Source: Corynebacterium accolens
GTDB lineage: Bacteria > Actinomycetota > Actinomycetes > Mycobacteriales > Mycobacteriaceae
Direction: 5' to 3'
NCBI RefSeq assembly: GCF_023520795.1
Contig: NZ_CP046605.1
Span: 558,001-622,000 of the forward strand
DNA: 64,000 bases
The position numbers and the translations under genes are program-made. This document shows positions 19,982-28,292 of this stretch, piece by piece; position 1 is the stretch's first letter; the number at the start of each line of letters is the position of its first letter. The notes under the pieces are model-generated. The model was not told the DNA's origin and did not search any database. It saw nothing but the letters and a program-made list of their open reading frames with translations.

Positions 19982-21172
19982 GTGATCTCGGAGTTTATTA
20001 ACGAGTGGTTCGATGCTCACCGTGCGGAGGTCATTGCGTGGCGGCGCCATATCCACCGCAATCCGGAAACGGCGAACCAAGAGGTGGAAACCACCAATTA
20101 CATCGCGAATATCCTTGCGGATTACGGGCTTGAGCCGCAGCGCTTCCCGCACACCGGCCTCATGGTGGATATCGGCCCGGATACAGAGCTTGGCCGCTTG
20201 GCCTTCCGCGCCGATATCGATGCCCTGCCCATTACCGAGGTAACTGGGCTGGAGTTTACCTCTGAGAAGCCGGGGACCATGCACGCGTGCGGTCACGACG
20301 TGCACACTACCGTGGCGCTCGGTTTGGCCTGCGCGCTGGCGGATTTTCAGCGGGTTAATGAGCTGGAGCTGGGCATTCGCGTCATCTTCCAGCCGGCGGA
20401 GGAAGTGTGGGTCGGCGGGGCCACCGACGTTATTTCTTGGGGCGCGTTAGAAGGCGTGCATTCCATCTTCGCCATCCACGCCGAGCCGAAGCTGCGCGTG
20501 GGGCGCATTGGCATCCGCGCCGGGGCTATTACCTCGGCAACGGACGTGGTGGAGCTCAAGATCAAGGGCCCGGGCGGGCATACCTCGCGCCCACACCTAT
20601 CCGCGGATGTGGTCTATGCGCTGGGCAAGGTTATTACGGAGCTGCCGGCGCTGCTGTCTCGCCGCGTTGATCCGCGCACCGGCACGGTTTTGGTCTTTGG
20701 CCAGGTCAATTCCGGCTACGCTCCTAACGCAATCCCGGAAACTGGCATGCTGACCGGCACGATGCGCACCGCCGATATCACCATCTGGCGCCAGATGCAG
20801 GAGCTCTTCGCGGAGCTAGTGGATCAGATCCTTGCGCCGGTGGGGGTAGAACACGAATTGTCCTATAATCGCGGCGTGCCGCCGGTGCTTAACGATGACG
20901 TCGCTACCGCCATGCTCGCTTCTGCCGCACAATCCATCGACCCGCAAGCCGTGGTCCAGGCCCCGCAGTCTTCCGGCGGCGAGGACTTTTCCTGGTATTT
21001 GGAAAAGGTGCCCGGTTCCATGGCGCGCCTTGGTTGCTGGTCCGGGGAGGGGGAGCAGCACGATCTGCACATGGGCGACCTCATCGTGGATGAGCGGGCA
21101 ATTGGTGTGGGCATTAAGCTTTTCGGGGCTGTGGTCGAGCAATTTATGGGGGAGAATGCGCAGGCGGACTAA
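19982..21172 (+). CDS. M20-family amidohydrolase (N-acyl-amino-acid/hippurate hydrolase type)
   Basis: About 396 residues. Dinuclear metal site motifs: FRADIDALPI near residue 80, MHACGHDVHTT near residue 100, and FQPAEEVWVGG near residue 138. A dimerisation insert lies in the middle (SATDVVELKIKGPGGHTSRP) and the last ligand is SSGGEDFSWYLEK. It cleaves N-acyl amino acids or related amides; the natural substrate is unknown. Two in-frame GTG codons, 19976 and 19982, are possible; I prefer 19982 because it lies 7 bases after AGGGAGG. Confidence 0.9.
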   Translation: MISEFINEWFDAHRAEVIAWRRHIHRNPETANQEVETTNYIANILADYGLEPQRFPHTGLMVDIGPDTELGRLAFRADIDALPITEVTGLEFTSEKPGTMHACGHDVHTTVALGLACALADFQRVNELELGIRVIFQPAEEVWVGGATDVISWGALEGVHSIFAIHAEPKLRVGRIGIRAGAITSATDVVELKIKGPGGHTSRPHLSADVVYALGKVITELPALLSRRVDPRTGTVLVFGQVNSGYAPNAIPETGMLTGTMRTADITIWRQMQELFAELVDQILAPVGVEHELSYNRGVPPVLNDDVATAMLASAAQSIDPQAVVQAPQSSGGEDFSWYLEKVPGSMARLGCWSGEGEQHDLHMGDLIVDERAIGVGIKLFGAVVEQFMGENAQAD

Positions 21173-21242
21173 CGCGCTGGGGTTACCTACGGGTTAGACT
21201 CGTAGGCGACTTTAAAAGTGGAGCCTATAAAGGAGCAATTGC

Positions 21243-22670
21243 GTGTTGAACCAGACCAAGCGAATTGTCATCATCGGCGGTGGCCCGGCGGGCTATGAGG
21301 CAGCGCTGGCTGGCGCCAAGTACGGCGCGGAAATCACCATCATCGAAGACCAAGGCATGGGCGGCAATAGCGTGGTCTTGGACTGTGTTCCCTCCAAGTC
21401 CTTCATCGCCGGCGCCAATATTAAAACGGACTTGCGCCGCGCGGATGACATGGAGCTGAACGAGGGCATCGGCAAGGCGCAGCTTTCCATCAGTGCGCTG
21501 AACCAGCGCGTGCAGGACTTGGCGGCTAAGCAATCCGGTGATATCCGCAATACCATGGATTCCCTGGGCGCCCGCGTTATCGATGGCCGCGCGCACTTCC
21601 CGGAGGATCAGCAGGCCGATGCCTTTGGTGGGCACAAGGTCACCGCGGTCTTCAATGAGGATGGACACGAGGAGACGCTGGATGCGGACCTCGTCTTGGT
21701 GGCTACCGGCGCCACCCCACGCATTTTGCCCGGCGCCCAGCCGGATGGCGAGCGCATCCTGACCTGGCAGCAGGTATATAACCTTACCGAGCTGCCGGAG
21801 CACCTCATTGTGGTGGGGTCCGGTGTCACCGGTGCCGAGTTCGTCTCCGCCTTCGCTGAGCTGGGCGTCAAAGTTACGATGGTGGCCTCGCGCGATCGCA
21901 TCTTGCCGCATGATGATGCCGATGCCGCCGACGTCCTCGAAACCGTGCTGAGCGAGCGCGGCGTGGAGCTTGAAAAGAACTGCCGCGTGGAAACCGTTAA
22001 CCGCACCGAGGACGGCAACGTGCTGGTGACCACGCAGGACGGGCGCGAGATTCACGGCTCGCACGTCATCATGTCCATTGGTTCCATCCCGAATACCAAG
22101 GATCTGAAGCTGGAAAACGTGGGCGTGGAAACCGCGAAGTCTGGTCACATCCAGGTAGACCGCGTCTCGCGCACCAATATTGCCGGCATTTACGCAGCCG
22201 GTGACTGCTCCGATCTTTTCCCGCTTGCCTCCGTGGCCGCGATGCAGGGCCGTGTGGCGATGTACCACGCGCTTGGTGAAGGCGTCTCGCCGCTGCGCCT
22301 GAAGACCGTGGCTAACGCGGTCTTTACCCGCCCGGAGATCGCCGCGGTCGGCTTTACCCAGGCTGAGATCGAGGCCGGTGAGGTCGCCGCCCGCGCCATT
22401 ACCATGCCGCTGAATACCAACCCGCGTGCGAAGATGCGCTCGCTGCAGCACGGTTTTGTCAAGCTATTCTGCCGCGCAACGTCCGGCCGCGTGATCGGTG
22501 GCGTCATCGTCGCGCCGACCGCCTCCGAGCTCATCCTGCCCATCGCTATGGCAGTGACCAACCAGCTCACGGTGAACCAGCTGGCCGATTCCTTTGCGGT
22601 CTACCCATCGCTATCTGGCACCATCACCGAGGCCGCCCGCCGCTTGGTGGCCCATGATGACCTGGAGTAA
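21243..22670 (+). CDS. lpdA: LpdA-like flavoprotein, NAD(P)H:quinone-type reductase of the disulfide reductase family
   Basis: 475 residues with the fold of lipoamide dehydrogenase: FAD site IIGGGPAGYEAAL at the N-terminus, NAD(P) site VVGSGVTGAEF near residue 198, FAD block YAAGDCSDLFP near residue 318, and a C-terminal dimer domain. The redox pair CxxxxC is reduced to VVLDCVPSKS, keeping one Cys. This matches M. tuberculosis LpdA (Rv3303c), which reduces quinones and is not part of the pyruvate dehydrogenase complex. It is preceded by AAAGGAGCAATT and lies 70 bp after the amidohydrolase. Confidence 0.88.
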   Translation: MLNQTKRIVIIGGGPAGYEAALAGAKYGAEITIIEDQGMGGNSVVLDCVPSKSFIAGANIKTDLRRADDMELNEGIGKAQLSISALNQRVQDLAAKQSGDIRNTMDSLGARVIDGRAHFPEDQQADAFGGHKVTAVFNEDGHEETLDADLVLVATGATPRILPGAQPDGERILTWQQVYNLTELPEHLIVVGSGVTGAEFVSAFAELGVKVTMVASRDRILPHDDADAADVLETVLSERGVELEKNCRVETVNRTEDGNVLVTTQDGREIHGSHVIMSIGSIPNTKDLKLENVGVETAKSGHIQVDRVSRTNIAGIYAAGDCSDLFPLASVAAMQGRVAMYHALGEGVSPLRLKTVANAVFTRPEIAAVGFTQAEIEAGEVAARAITMPLNTNPRAKMRSLQHGFVKLFCRATSGRVIGGVIVAPTASELILPIAMAVTNQLTVNQLADSFAVYPSLSGTITEAARRLVAHDDLE

Positions 22671-22679
22671 ACCTCGTTC

Positions 22680-23993
22680 CTAGAACGTGGAGTAAGCATG
22701 CTCCGCAGTGCGGTTAAGCTCGATTTTGATCGGCCTATCTGCCTCCGGCAGGGCGCGCTGCGGACAGAATTCGCGGGGGCAGGCGGTACAGCCTGGGCCA
22801 ATCGGGGTGGCGGCGGAAATGTCTAGGTTCAGGGCATCGGCATAGACGATGCGATCCGCCTGGGCGATATCGCAGCCTAGGCCTACCGCGAATTCCTTGC
22901 GCGGCGTGCCCCACGACTTGGCGGTTCCCTGCACGAAACGCCCGATCCACAGGTAAGCGTGGCCATCCGGCATGGCGGCGACCTGGCGGGTAATGCGGTT
23001 CGGGGTTTCAAAGGCGCGGTGGACTACCCACAGGGGGCAGGATCCACCAGAGCGCGCGAAGTGAAAGGCGGTAGAGGACTGCCGCTTGGAAATATTGCCC
23101 GCGCGGTCGGTGCGGATGAAGGAAAAGGGCACGCCCTTAAGCCCTGGGCGCTGGAGCGTGGCGAGGCGCTGCGCGGTTGTTTCAAACCCAGTCCCAAAGT
23201 AGTTGCACAGCAGGTCGATATCGTAGCGGGTATCTTCTGCCATCGTGAGAAAGCGCTGGTAGGGCATGGTGACAGCCGCCGCGAAGTACTGCGCAAGGCC
23301 CAGGGTGGCTAAGTCTTGGGATTCGCCTTCGGGCAGTTCAGATACGAGGTTGTCACAGATATCGCCGTAGGCCAGCAGGCAGTATTGCAGGGCCATTTCA
23401 AAGACCAATTGCGCCTCAGATAACCCATCGCGCAGCGAGAGCTCGCGCGTATCTGGGTCGAAGCTGCGCCGAGGGCCGGGACGGGAAAAGCGCACCGTAA
23501 CCCCCAGATCCTCATGCATGCGGGAGGCGAGCCGGCCGCGGCGCAGGACGCGATCGCCCAACTGGCCAGCGAGTTCTTCTGCGAGCACATCGAGCTCGTG
23601 GATGTAATTATGCGCGTCATAAAAGAAATCCCGCACCACTTCAAAGGGGGAGGGGTCCGCAGCGGGCGCGCGGGAAGCAACATCAACAAACCGCGGCATC
23701 AACTCGGGAAAGCGAGAGGCGAGATCCGAGAGCGTTTCTTCAGAGGCATCGGGGAAGATGTGGCGGAGCTCGGTAATCGTATGGATATCGCGGTCTTCGG
23801 CGAAGTAGCTGGGATCCACGGTAAAGCGCTGGGCTAGCTGCATTAACACGGTGACGGTCAGCGGGCGCTGGTCGTTTTCTAGCTGGTTGAGGTAGCTCGT
23901 GGATAACCCCAACTTCTTCGCCATCGCCACCTGGGTGAGCCCGCGCTGCTTGCGCAAAGCGTGAATCCGTGCCCCCGCATAGTGCTTGGTCAT
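22680..23993 (-). CDS. prpR: propionate-catabolism regulator PrpR (XRE HTH, ImmA/IrrE-like, Fe-S type)
   Basis: 437 residues from ATG 23993, downstream of GGAAGGACGGGG. The XRE domain (residues 4-60) has LTQVAMAKKLGLSTSYLNQLEN. The middle is the RamB/PrpR-type domain (short-chain fatty-acid regulator). Near the C-terminus CTACPREFC (C-x2-C-x4-C) corresponds to the cysteine cluster that binds a 4Fe-4S centre in M. tuberculosis PrpR. Divergent from prpD with 165 bp between. Known relatives activate prpDBC in response to propionate-derived acyl-CoA; RamB is the alternative name, but position favours PrpR. Confidence 0.88.
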   Translation of the reverse strand: MTKHYAGARIHALRKQRGLTQVAMAKKLGLSTSYLNQLENDQRPLTVTVLMQLAQRFTVDPSYFAEDRDIHTITELRHIFPDASEETLSDLASRFPELMPRFVDVASRAPAADPSPFEVVRDFFYDAHNYIHELDVLAEELAGQLGDRVLRRGRLASRMHEDLGVTVRFSRPGPRRSFDPDTRELSLRDGLSEAQLVFEMALQYCLLAYGDICDNLVSELPEGESQDLATLGLAQYFAAAVTMPYQRFLTMAEDTRYDIDLLCNYFGTGFETTAQRLATLQRPGLKGVPFSFIRTDRAGNISKRQSSTAFHFARSGGSCPLWVVHRAFETPNRITRQVAAMPDGHAYLWIGRFVQGTAKSWGTPRKEFAVGLGCDIAQADRIVYADALNLDISAATPIGPGCTACPREFCPQRALPEADRPIKIELNRTAEHAYSTF

Positions 23994-24025
23994 GCGTCCC
24001 CGTCCTTCCTTTAAGTCCCCTGCGC

Positions 24026-24060
24026 TGTGAAAATCACAAGTTTTGCAGATTTCACAAAAG
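24026..24060. promoter_or_regulatory. candidate PrpR operator between prpR and prpD
   Basis: The interval contains TGTGAAAATCACA (a perfect TGTGA/TCACA repeat with a 3-base spacer) at about 24026-24038. Next to it is TTTTGCAGATTTCACAAAA at 24041-24059, with TTTTG/CAAAA arms and the 8-mer TTTGCAGA, one base from the TTTGCAAA box known for PrpR/RamB. A likely prpD -10, TATAGC, follows near 24091. Spacing is wrong for a GlxR site. Confidence 0.45.
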
Positions 24061-24158
24061 AAGTCCGCTAATTTCCACAAACATTACCTATAGCGTGTAC
24101 CACATGCAAGCATTTACTGTGATGTGCAACGCATTCTTGATGAAGGAGGACGCAACCA

Positions 24159-25670
24159 GTGAAAAACCATGAGGTACGCACTCATAAATCCGCCGAGGAC
24201 TTCCCCTACGAGGAGCACTTGGCGTACAAGGTGGCCGAGGTGGCTGCGGACCCCGTAGAGGTTCCGGAAGAAACCACCGAGATGATCATCAACCGCATCA
24301 TCGACAACGCCGCCGTAGCTATGGCCTCCGTTGCCCGTGGCCCCGTCACCTCCGCGCGGGTGATGGCAGAAGCCCATCCGGTGGATAAGGGCGGTTCCAC
24401 CATCTTCGGCATCGATGGCACGTATTCCGCGGAGTGGGCCGCACTGGCCAATGGCACCGCAGTCCGCGAGTTGGACTATCACGACACCTTCCTCGCCGCC
24501 GAATATTCCCACCCCGGCGATAATATTCCGCCGCTTCTTGCCGCAGCGCAGCACAAGGGGCTGAGCGGCCGCGACCTTATCCGCGGCATTGCAACCGGCT
24601 ATGAAATCCAGGTCAACCTGGTCAAAGGCATGTGCCTGCACGAGCACAAGATCGACCACGTGGCGCACTTGGGGCCATCGGTAGCCGCAGGGCTTGGCAC
24701 CATGTTGGGCCTGGATAGGGACACGATTTACCAGGCCGTCGGCCAGGCGCTGCACACCACCACGGCAACCCGCCAGTCCCGCAAGGGCCTGATTTCTTCG
24801 TGGAAGGCCTACGCGCCGGCCTTCGCGGGCAAGATGGCCATCGAGGCCGTCGACCGCACCATGCGCGGCGAGGGTGCCCCGGCACCGATCTGGGAGGGCG
24901 AGGACGGGTTCATCGCCTGGATGCTGCATTCACCAGAGCGCACCTACACCGTGCCCCTGCCAGAAAACGGTGAGGCCAAGACCGCCATCCTGGATACCTA
25001 CACCAAGGAACACTCCGCGGAATACCAGGCGCAGGCTCCCATCGACATGGCCTTTGCGCTGAAAAAGACGCTGGAGGATAAGGGCCTGAAGACGGCGGAT
25101 ATCGAGTCCATCGTGCTGCACACCTCCCATCACACCCATTACGTCATCGGCACCGGCGCGAACGATCCGCAGAAGATGGATCCTTCCGCCTCCCGCGAAA
25201 CCCTGGACCACTCTGTGATGTACATCTTCGCGGTCGCGCTAGAAGATGGCGTCTGGGACCACGAAACCTCCTATTCCCCTGAGCGCTCCAACCGCCCGGA
25301 GACCATCGAGCTGTGGCAGAAGATCTCCACCGTTGAGGATCCCGAGTGGACGCGCCGCTATCACTCCAACGACCTTGAGGAAAAAGCCTTCGGCGGCAAG
25401 GCCGTTATCACCTTCAAGGACGGCACCGTCATCGAAGACGAGCGCGCCGTAGCTGACGCCCACCCGCTGGGCGCCCGCCCCTTCGCCCGCGAGCAGTACA
25501 TTGCCAAGTTCAAAAAGCTTGCCGATGGCGTCGTCGACGAGGCCGAGCAAGAGCGCTTCCTCACCGCCGTGCAAGACCTAGAAAACCTCACCGATCTAAC
25601 CGAACTCAACGTGCGGGTCAGCGATGAGCACCTTGCCACCGCGCCCGAGAAACCGGAGGGAATCTTCTAA
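24159..25670 (+). CDS. prpD: 2-methylcitrate dehydratase
   Basis: Second step of the methylcitrate cycle, converting 2-methylcitrate to 2-methyl-cis-aconitate during propionate use. 503 residues, typical MmgE/PrpD family: [20 protein letters not shown] at the start, [26 protein letters not shown] near residue 90, and [15 protein letters not shown] near residue 350. Start is the GTG at 24159, 8 bases after AAGGAGGA. It leads the prpDBC operon; the stop overlaps prpB. Confidence 0.95.
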   Translation: MKNHEVRTHKSAEDFPYEEHLAYKVAEVAADPVEVPEETTEMIINRIIDNAAVAMASVARGPVTSARVMAEAHPVDKGGSTIFGIDGTYSAEWAALANGTAVRELDYHDTFLAAEYSHPGDNIPPLLAAAQHKGLSGRDLIRGIATGYEIQVNLVKGMCLHEHKIDHVAHLGPSVAAGLGTMLGLDRDTIYQAVGQALHTTTATRQSRKGLISSWKAYAPAFAGKMAIEAVDRTMRGEGAPAPIWEGEDGFIAWMLHSPERTYTVPLPENGEAKTAILDTYTKEHSAEYQAQAPIDMAFALKKTLEDKGLKTADIESIVLHTSHHTHYVIGTGANDPQKMDPSASRETLDHSVMYIFAVALEDGVWDHETSYSPERSNRPETIELWQKISTVEDPEWTRRYHSNDLEEKAFGGKAVITFKDGTVIEDERAVADAHPLGARPFAREQYIAKFKKLADGVVDEAEQERFLTAVQDLENLTDLTELNVRVSDEHLATAPEKPEGIF

Positions 25671-26602
25671 TGGCTGGACTATTTGGTTCTACAATCAGCA
25701 ACGCAGAAAAGCGCGCGAATTTCCGCAAATCCATCGAATCCGGATCGATCACCACGCTGCCGGGCGCGTTTAACCCGCTGACCGCCCGCCTTATCCAGGA
25801 CATCGGCGGCTTCGACGGCGTCTACGTATCCGGCGCGGTGCTGGCCAATGATTTGGGCCTGCCCGATATCGGCCTGACCACCTTGACCGAGGTAGCCCAG
25901 CGCGCCGGGCAGATTGCGCGCGCTACGGACTTGCCCGTGCTTGTCGATGCCGATACCGGCTTCGGCGAACCCATGTCCGCCGCCCGCACCGTCGCCGCCC
26001 TCGAGGATGCCGGCCTAGCCGGCTGCCACCTGGAGGATCAGGTCAACCCGAAGCGTTGCGGGCACCTCGACGGTAAGGAAGTGGTGGACAAGGAAGTCAT
26101 GGTCCGCCGCATCAGCGCGGCCGTCAACGAGCGCCGCGATCCTAATTTCATCATTTGCGCGCGTACCGATGCCGCCGGTGTCAATGGCATCGATGACGCC
26201 ATCGACCGCGCTAAGGCCTATGCCGAAGCCGGTGCGGATCTGATTTTCACCGAGGCGCTGTATTCCCCCGAGGACTTTGAAAAGTTCCGCGCCGCCGTGG
26301 ATACGCCGCTGTTGGCGAATATGACGGAGTTTGGCAAGACCGAGCTGCAATCAGCAAAGACCCTCGACGGGTTGGGATACAACGCCGTGATCTGGCCGGT
26401 CTCCAGCTTCCGCGTGGCCATGGGCGCTACCGAAGAATTCCTGCGCGACTTGCAAGATACCGGCATCCAGACCGAGTGGTTAGAGCGCATGCAGCACCGC
26501 TCCCGCCTGTACGAACTGGTCCGCTACCAGGAATACAACGAGTTTGACCAGTCCGTATTCACCTATTCCAAAGACAGCTACCAACCCACTTTTGAAAGCT
26601 AA
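25670..26602 (+). CDS. prpB: 2-methylisocitrate lyase
   Basis: Cleaves 2-methylisocitrate to pyruvate and succinate, the last step of the methylcitrate cycle. 310 residues of the PEP mutase/isocitrate lyase superfamily. The signature loop is CHLEDQVNPKRCGHLDGKE, with the catalytic Cys in PKRCGH near residue 125, and LVDADTGFGE supplies metal ligands near residue 87. The ATG overlaps the prpD stop (TAATG), so the pair is translationally coupled. Pyruvate made here is the substrate of Pyc downstream. Confidence 0.95.
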   Translation: MAGLFGSTISNAEKRANFRKSIESGSITTLPGAFNPLTARLIQDIGGFDGVYVSGAVLANDLGLPDIGLTTLTEVAQRAGQIARATDLPVLVDADTGFGEPMSAARTVAALEDAGLAGCHLEDQVNPKRCGHLDGKEVVDKEVMVRRISAAVNERRDPNFIICARTDAAGVNGIDDAIDRAKAYAEAGADLIFTEALYSPEDFEKFRAAVDTPLLANMTEFGKTELQSAKTLDGLGYNAVIWPVSSFRVAMGATEEFLRDLQDTGIQTEWLERMQHRSRLYELVRYQEYNEFDQSVFTYSKDSYQPTFES

Positions 26603-26615
26603 GGAGCCAGTGACC

Positions 26616-27776
26616 ATGTCCGATAAGAAAAACGAAACCCCAGAAATCCGCAAGGGCCTTTACGGTGTCGTTGTCGATGAAACCGCCATTTCCAAGGTCG
26701 TTCCAGAGACCAACTCTTTGACCTACCGCGGCTACCCGGTCCAAGAACTGGCCCGCTACTGCTCCTTCGAAGAGGTGGCCTACCTCTTGTGGAATGGCAA
26801 GCTGCCGGGGCAAGAATCCCTCATCCGCTTCTCCGCGCGTGAGAAGGCATTGCGACACCTAGACCGCCACCTCATTGACCTGATCATGTCCATGCCGCAA
26901 AGCTGCCACCCCATGGACGTTCTGCGCACAGCCATCTCCTTCATCGGTGCCCAGGACGCGGAGGAATACACCAAGGACTCCGAGCACGTGCGCCGTACCG
27001 CGCTCGAACTCATGGCGAAGATCCCCACCATCATCGCGCTCGACATCCGTCGCCGCCGCGGTGAGGGCTACATCGAGCCGTCCCGCAAGAAGGGCTTTGC
27101 CGAAAACTTCCTGTGGATGGTCTTCGGCGATGAAGAAGGCTCCCCAGCGGTCAACCGCGCCGATATCGAGGCCTTTGATAAGTCCCTCATCCTTTACGCC
27201 GAGCACTCCTTCAATGCCTCCACCTTCTCGGCGCGCGTGGTTACCTCCACGATGTCTGATACCTACTCCGCCATCGTCGCCGCCATTGGCGCGCTCAAGG
27301 GGCCGCTGCACGGTGGTGCCAACGAGGCCGTCATGAAGAACTTCCTCGAGGTAGACGATCCTGCCAAGGCCGAGGAGTGGACCAAGAACAAGTTGGCCAA
27401 CAAGGACCTGGTCATGGGCTTTGGTCACCGCGTGTACAAGAACGGCGACTCCCGCGTTCCCACCATGGAAGCTGCCTTCAAGGAGTTGGCCGAGCAGCAC
27501 GACCAGACCAAGTGGATCGAGATGTACGACATCATGGCCAAGACCATGGAAGAAAACACCTCGATCAAGATCAAGCCGAACTTGGACTTCCCGGCCGGCC
27601 CTGCTTACCACATCCTCGGGTTCGACATTCAGTTCTTCACCCCGATCTTCGTCATGGCCCGCATTACCGGTTGGACCGCGCACATCGTGGAACAAAACGA
27701 GAACAACTCGCTGATTCGCCCTCTGTCCGCCTACGCCGGCGAAGACCAGCGTTCCGTTCCGCCGAAGTCCTTCTAA
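26616..27776 (+). CDS. prpC: 2-methylcitrate synthase
   Basis: Condenses propionyl-CoA with oxaloacetate. 386 residues of the citrate synthase fold. Active-site blocks: GPLHGGANEAV near residue 230 with catalytic His, MGFGHRVYKNGDSR near residue 265 with the second His, and LDFPAGPAYHILGF near residue 325 with catalytic Asp. Start ATG 26616 lies 9 bases after AAGGAG; an upstream in-frame start would overlap prpB. The length and the prpDB context separate it from gltA. Confidence 0.95.
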   Translation: MSDKKNETPEIRKGLYGVVVDETAISKVVPETNSLTYRGYPVQELARYCSFEEVAYLLWNGKLPGQESLIRFSAREKALRHLDRHLIDLIMSMPQSCHPMDVLRTAISFIGAQDAEEYTKDSEHVRRTALELMAKIPTIIALDIRRRRGEGYIEPSRKKGFAENFLWMVFGDEEGSPAVNRADIEAFDKSLILYAEHSFNASTFSARVVTSTMSDTYSAIVAAIGALKGPLHGGANEAVMKNFLEVDDPAKAEEWTKNKLANKDLVMGFGHRVYKNGDSRVPTMEAAFKELAEQHDQTKWIEMYDIMAKTMEENTSIKIKPNLDFPAGPAYHILGFDIQFFTPIFVMARITGWTAHIVEQNENNSLIRPLSAYAGEDQRSVPPKSF

Positions 27777-27844
27777 TTGCTCGGCCTCCGCGCGCTTGCG
27801 GCCCGCGGTGGGCCGTTGAGTAGGCCGTTAAGTGGACCGCATTT

Positions 27845-27871
27845 GCTCCCCACGTTCGCGTGGGGAGCATT
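27845..27871 (+). terminator. terminator of prpDBC
   Basis: A perfect 10-bp stem GCTCCCCACG / CGTGGGGAGC (27845-27868) closes a TTCG tetraloop and is followed by ATTT. It lies 68 bp after the prpC stop. Confidence 0.8.
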
Positions 27872-27893
27872 TGTGCATCCTGCTGCGTTAAAT

Positions 27894-27976
27894 GTGCATC
27901 CTCCTACGGTATAACTGAGCAACCCGCGCCCTCAGATGTCGCATTTTCGCCTCAGGTATTGCATAGGAGGATGCAC
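27894..27976. repeat. MITE-like intergenic repeat, copy 1
   Basis: 83 bp bounded by a perfect 13-bp terminal inverted repeat: GTGCATCCTCCTA at 27894-27906 and TAGGAGGATGCAC at 27964-27976. The interior (ATAACTGAGCAA.CCC...CCTCAGATGTCGCA) matches the inverted copy at 48253-48363. A third, partial end GTGCATCCTGC lies at 27873, just outside. No coding capacity of its own and no obvious target-site duplication. The 27777-28292 gap also holds the prpC terminator, a Cys-rich reading frame and the pyc promoter region. Confidence 0.75.
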
Positions 27977-28169
27977 ATGTAGCAGCTGTGGCGACGGTTG
28001 TGGCATCGGCGGCGGTTGTGGCCGCGACTGCGACTGCGGCGGCTGTTGTTGCAACCGCGGCTGCGAAAAATTTGCCGGATGGAAATTTGCAGACTTTGCA
28101 GAATTGCTAGGTCTGTTAATACTGGTTGGCTGGCAGAAATTGCTTACGTGGGGTTTAAGTTGCAGGTGA
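27936..28169 (+). CDS. possible Cys/Gly-rich small protein (doubtful)
   Basis: 77 codons from an ATG inside the MITE-like repeat. Residues 9-43 hold 13 cysteines among glycines (CTCSSCGDGCGIGGGCGRDC), followed by a hydrophobic, Trp-containing tail (FAELLGLLILVGWQKLLTWG). There is no good ribosome-binding site at this ATG, and the Cys block comes from a low-complexity GGC/TGT stretch, so it may be fortuitous. If real it would resemble a metal-binding or membrane-attached peptide. I do not recognise any family. Confidence 0.25.
   Translation: MSHFRLRYCIGGCTCSSCGDGCGIGGGCGRDCDCGGCCCNRGCEKFAGWKFADFAELLGLLILVGWQKLLTWGLSCR
28086..28102. promoter_or_regulatory. candidate RamB/PrpR-type boxes upstream of pyc
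   Basis: TTTGCAGAC followed directly by TTTGCAGAA forms a 9-bp direct repeat. Read on the minus strand the first part is AAAGTCTGCAAA, one base from AAAGTTTGCAAA-type RamB/PrpR boxes. The same 8-mer TTTGCAGA occurs in the prpR-prpD interval. About 190 bp before the pyc start. Confidence 0.35.
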
Positions 28170-28292
28170 GTGTAGAAAATCCCGTTTTTAAAAAGGGATG
28201 ATAAAAACTATTCTTATCTCTAAACTGAGAGACGGATCACCCCAGTGGGGACGTTGCAACGCGGCGTCTTCCAAGTTGAAAGGAACACCCAA

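Noticed and set aside
24026-24038. TGTGAAAATCACA as a GlxR/CRP site
   Set aside because: The half-sites are 3 bases apart instead of the 6 needed for GlxR; kept only as part of the candidate PrpR region.
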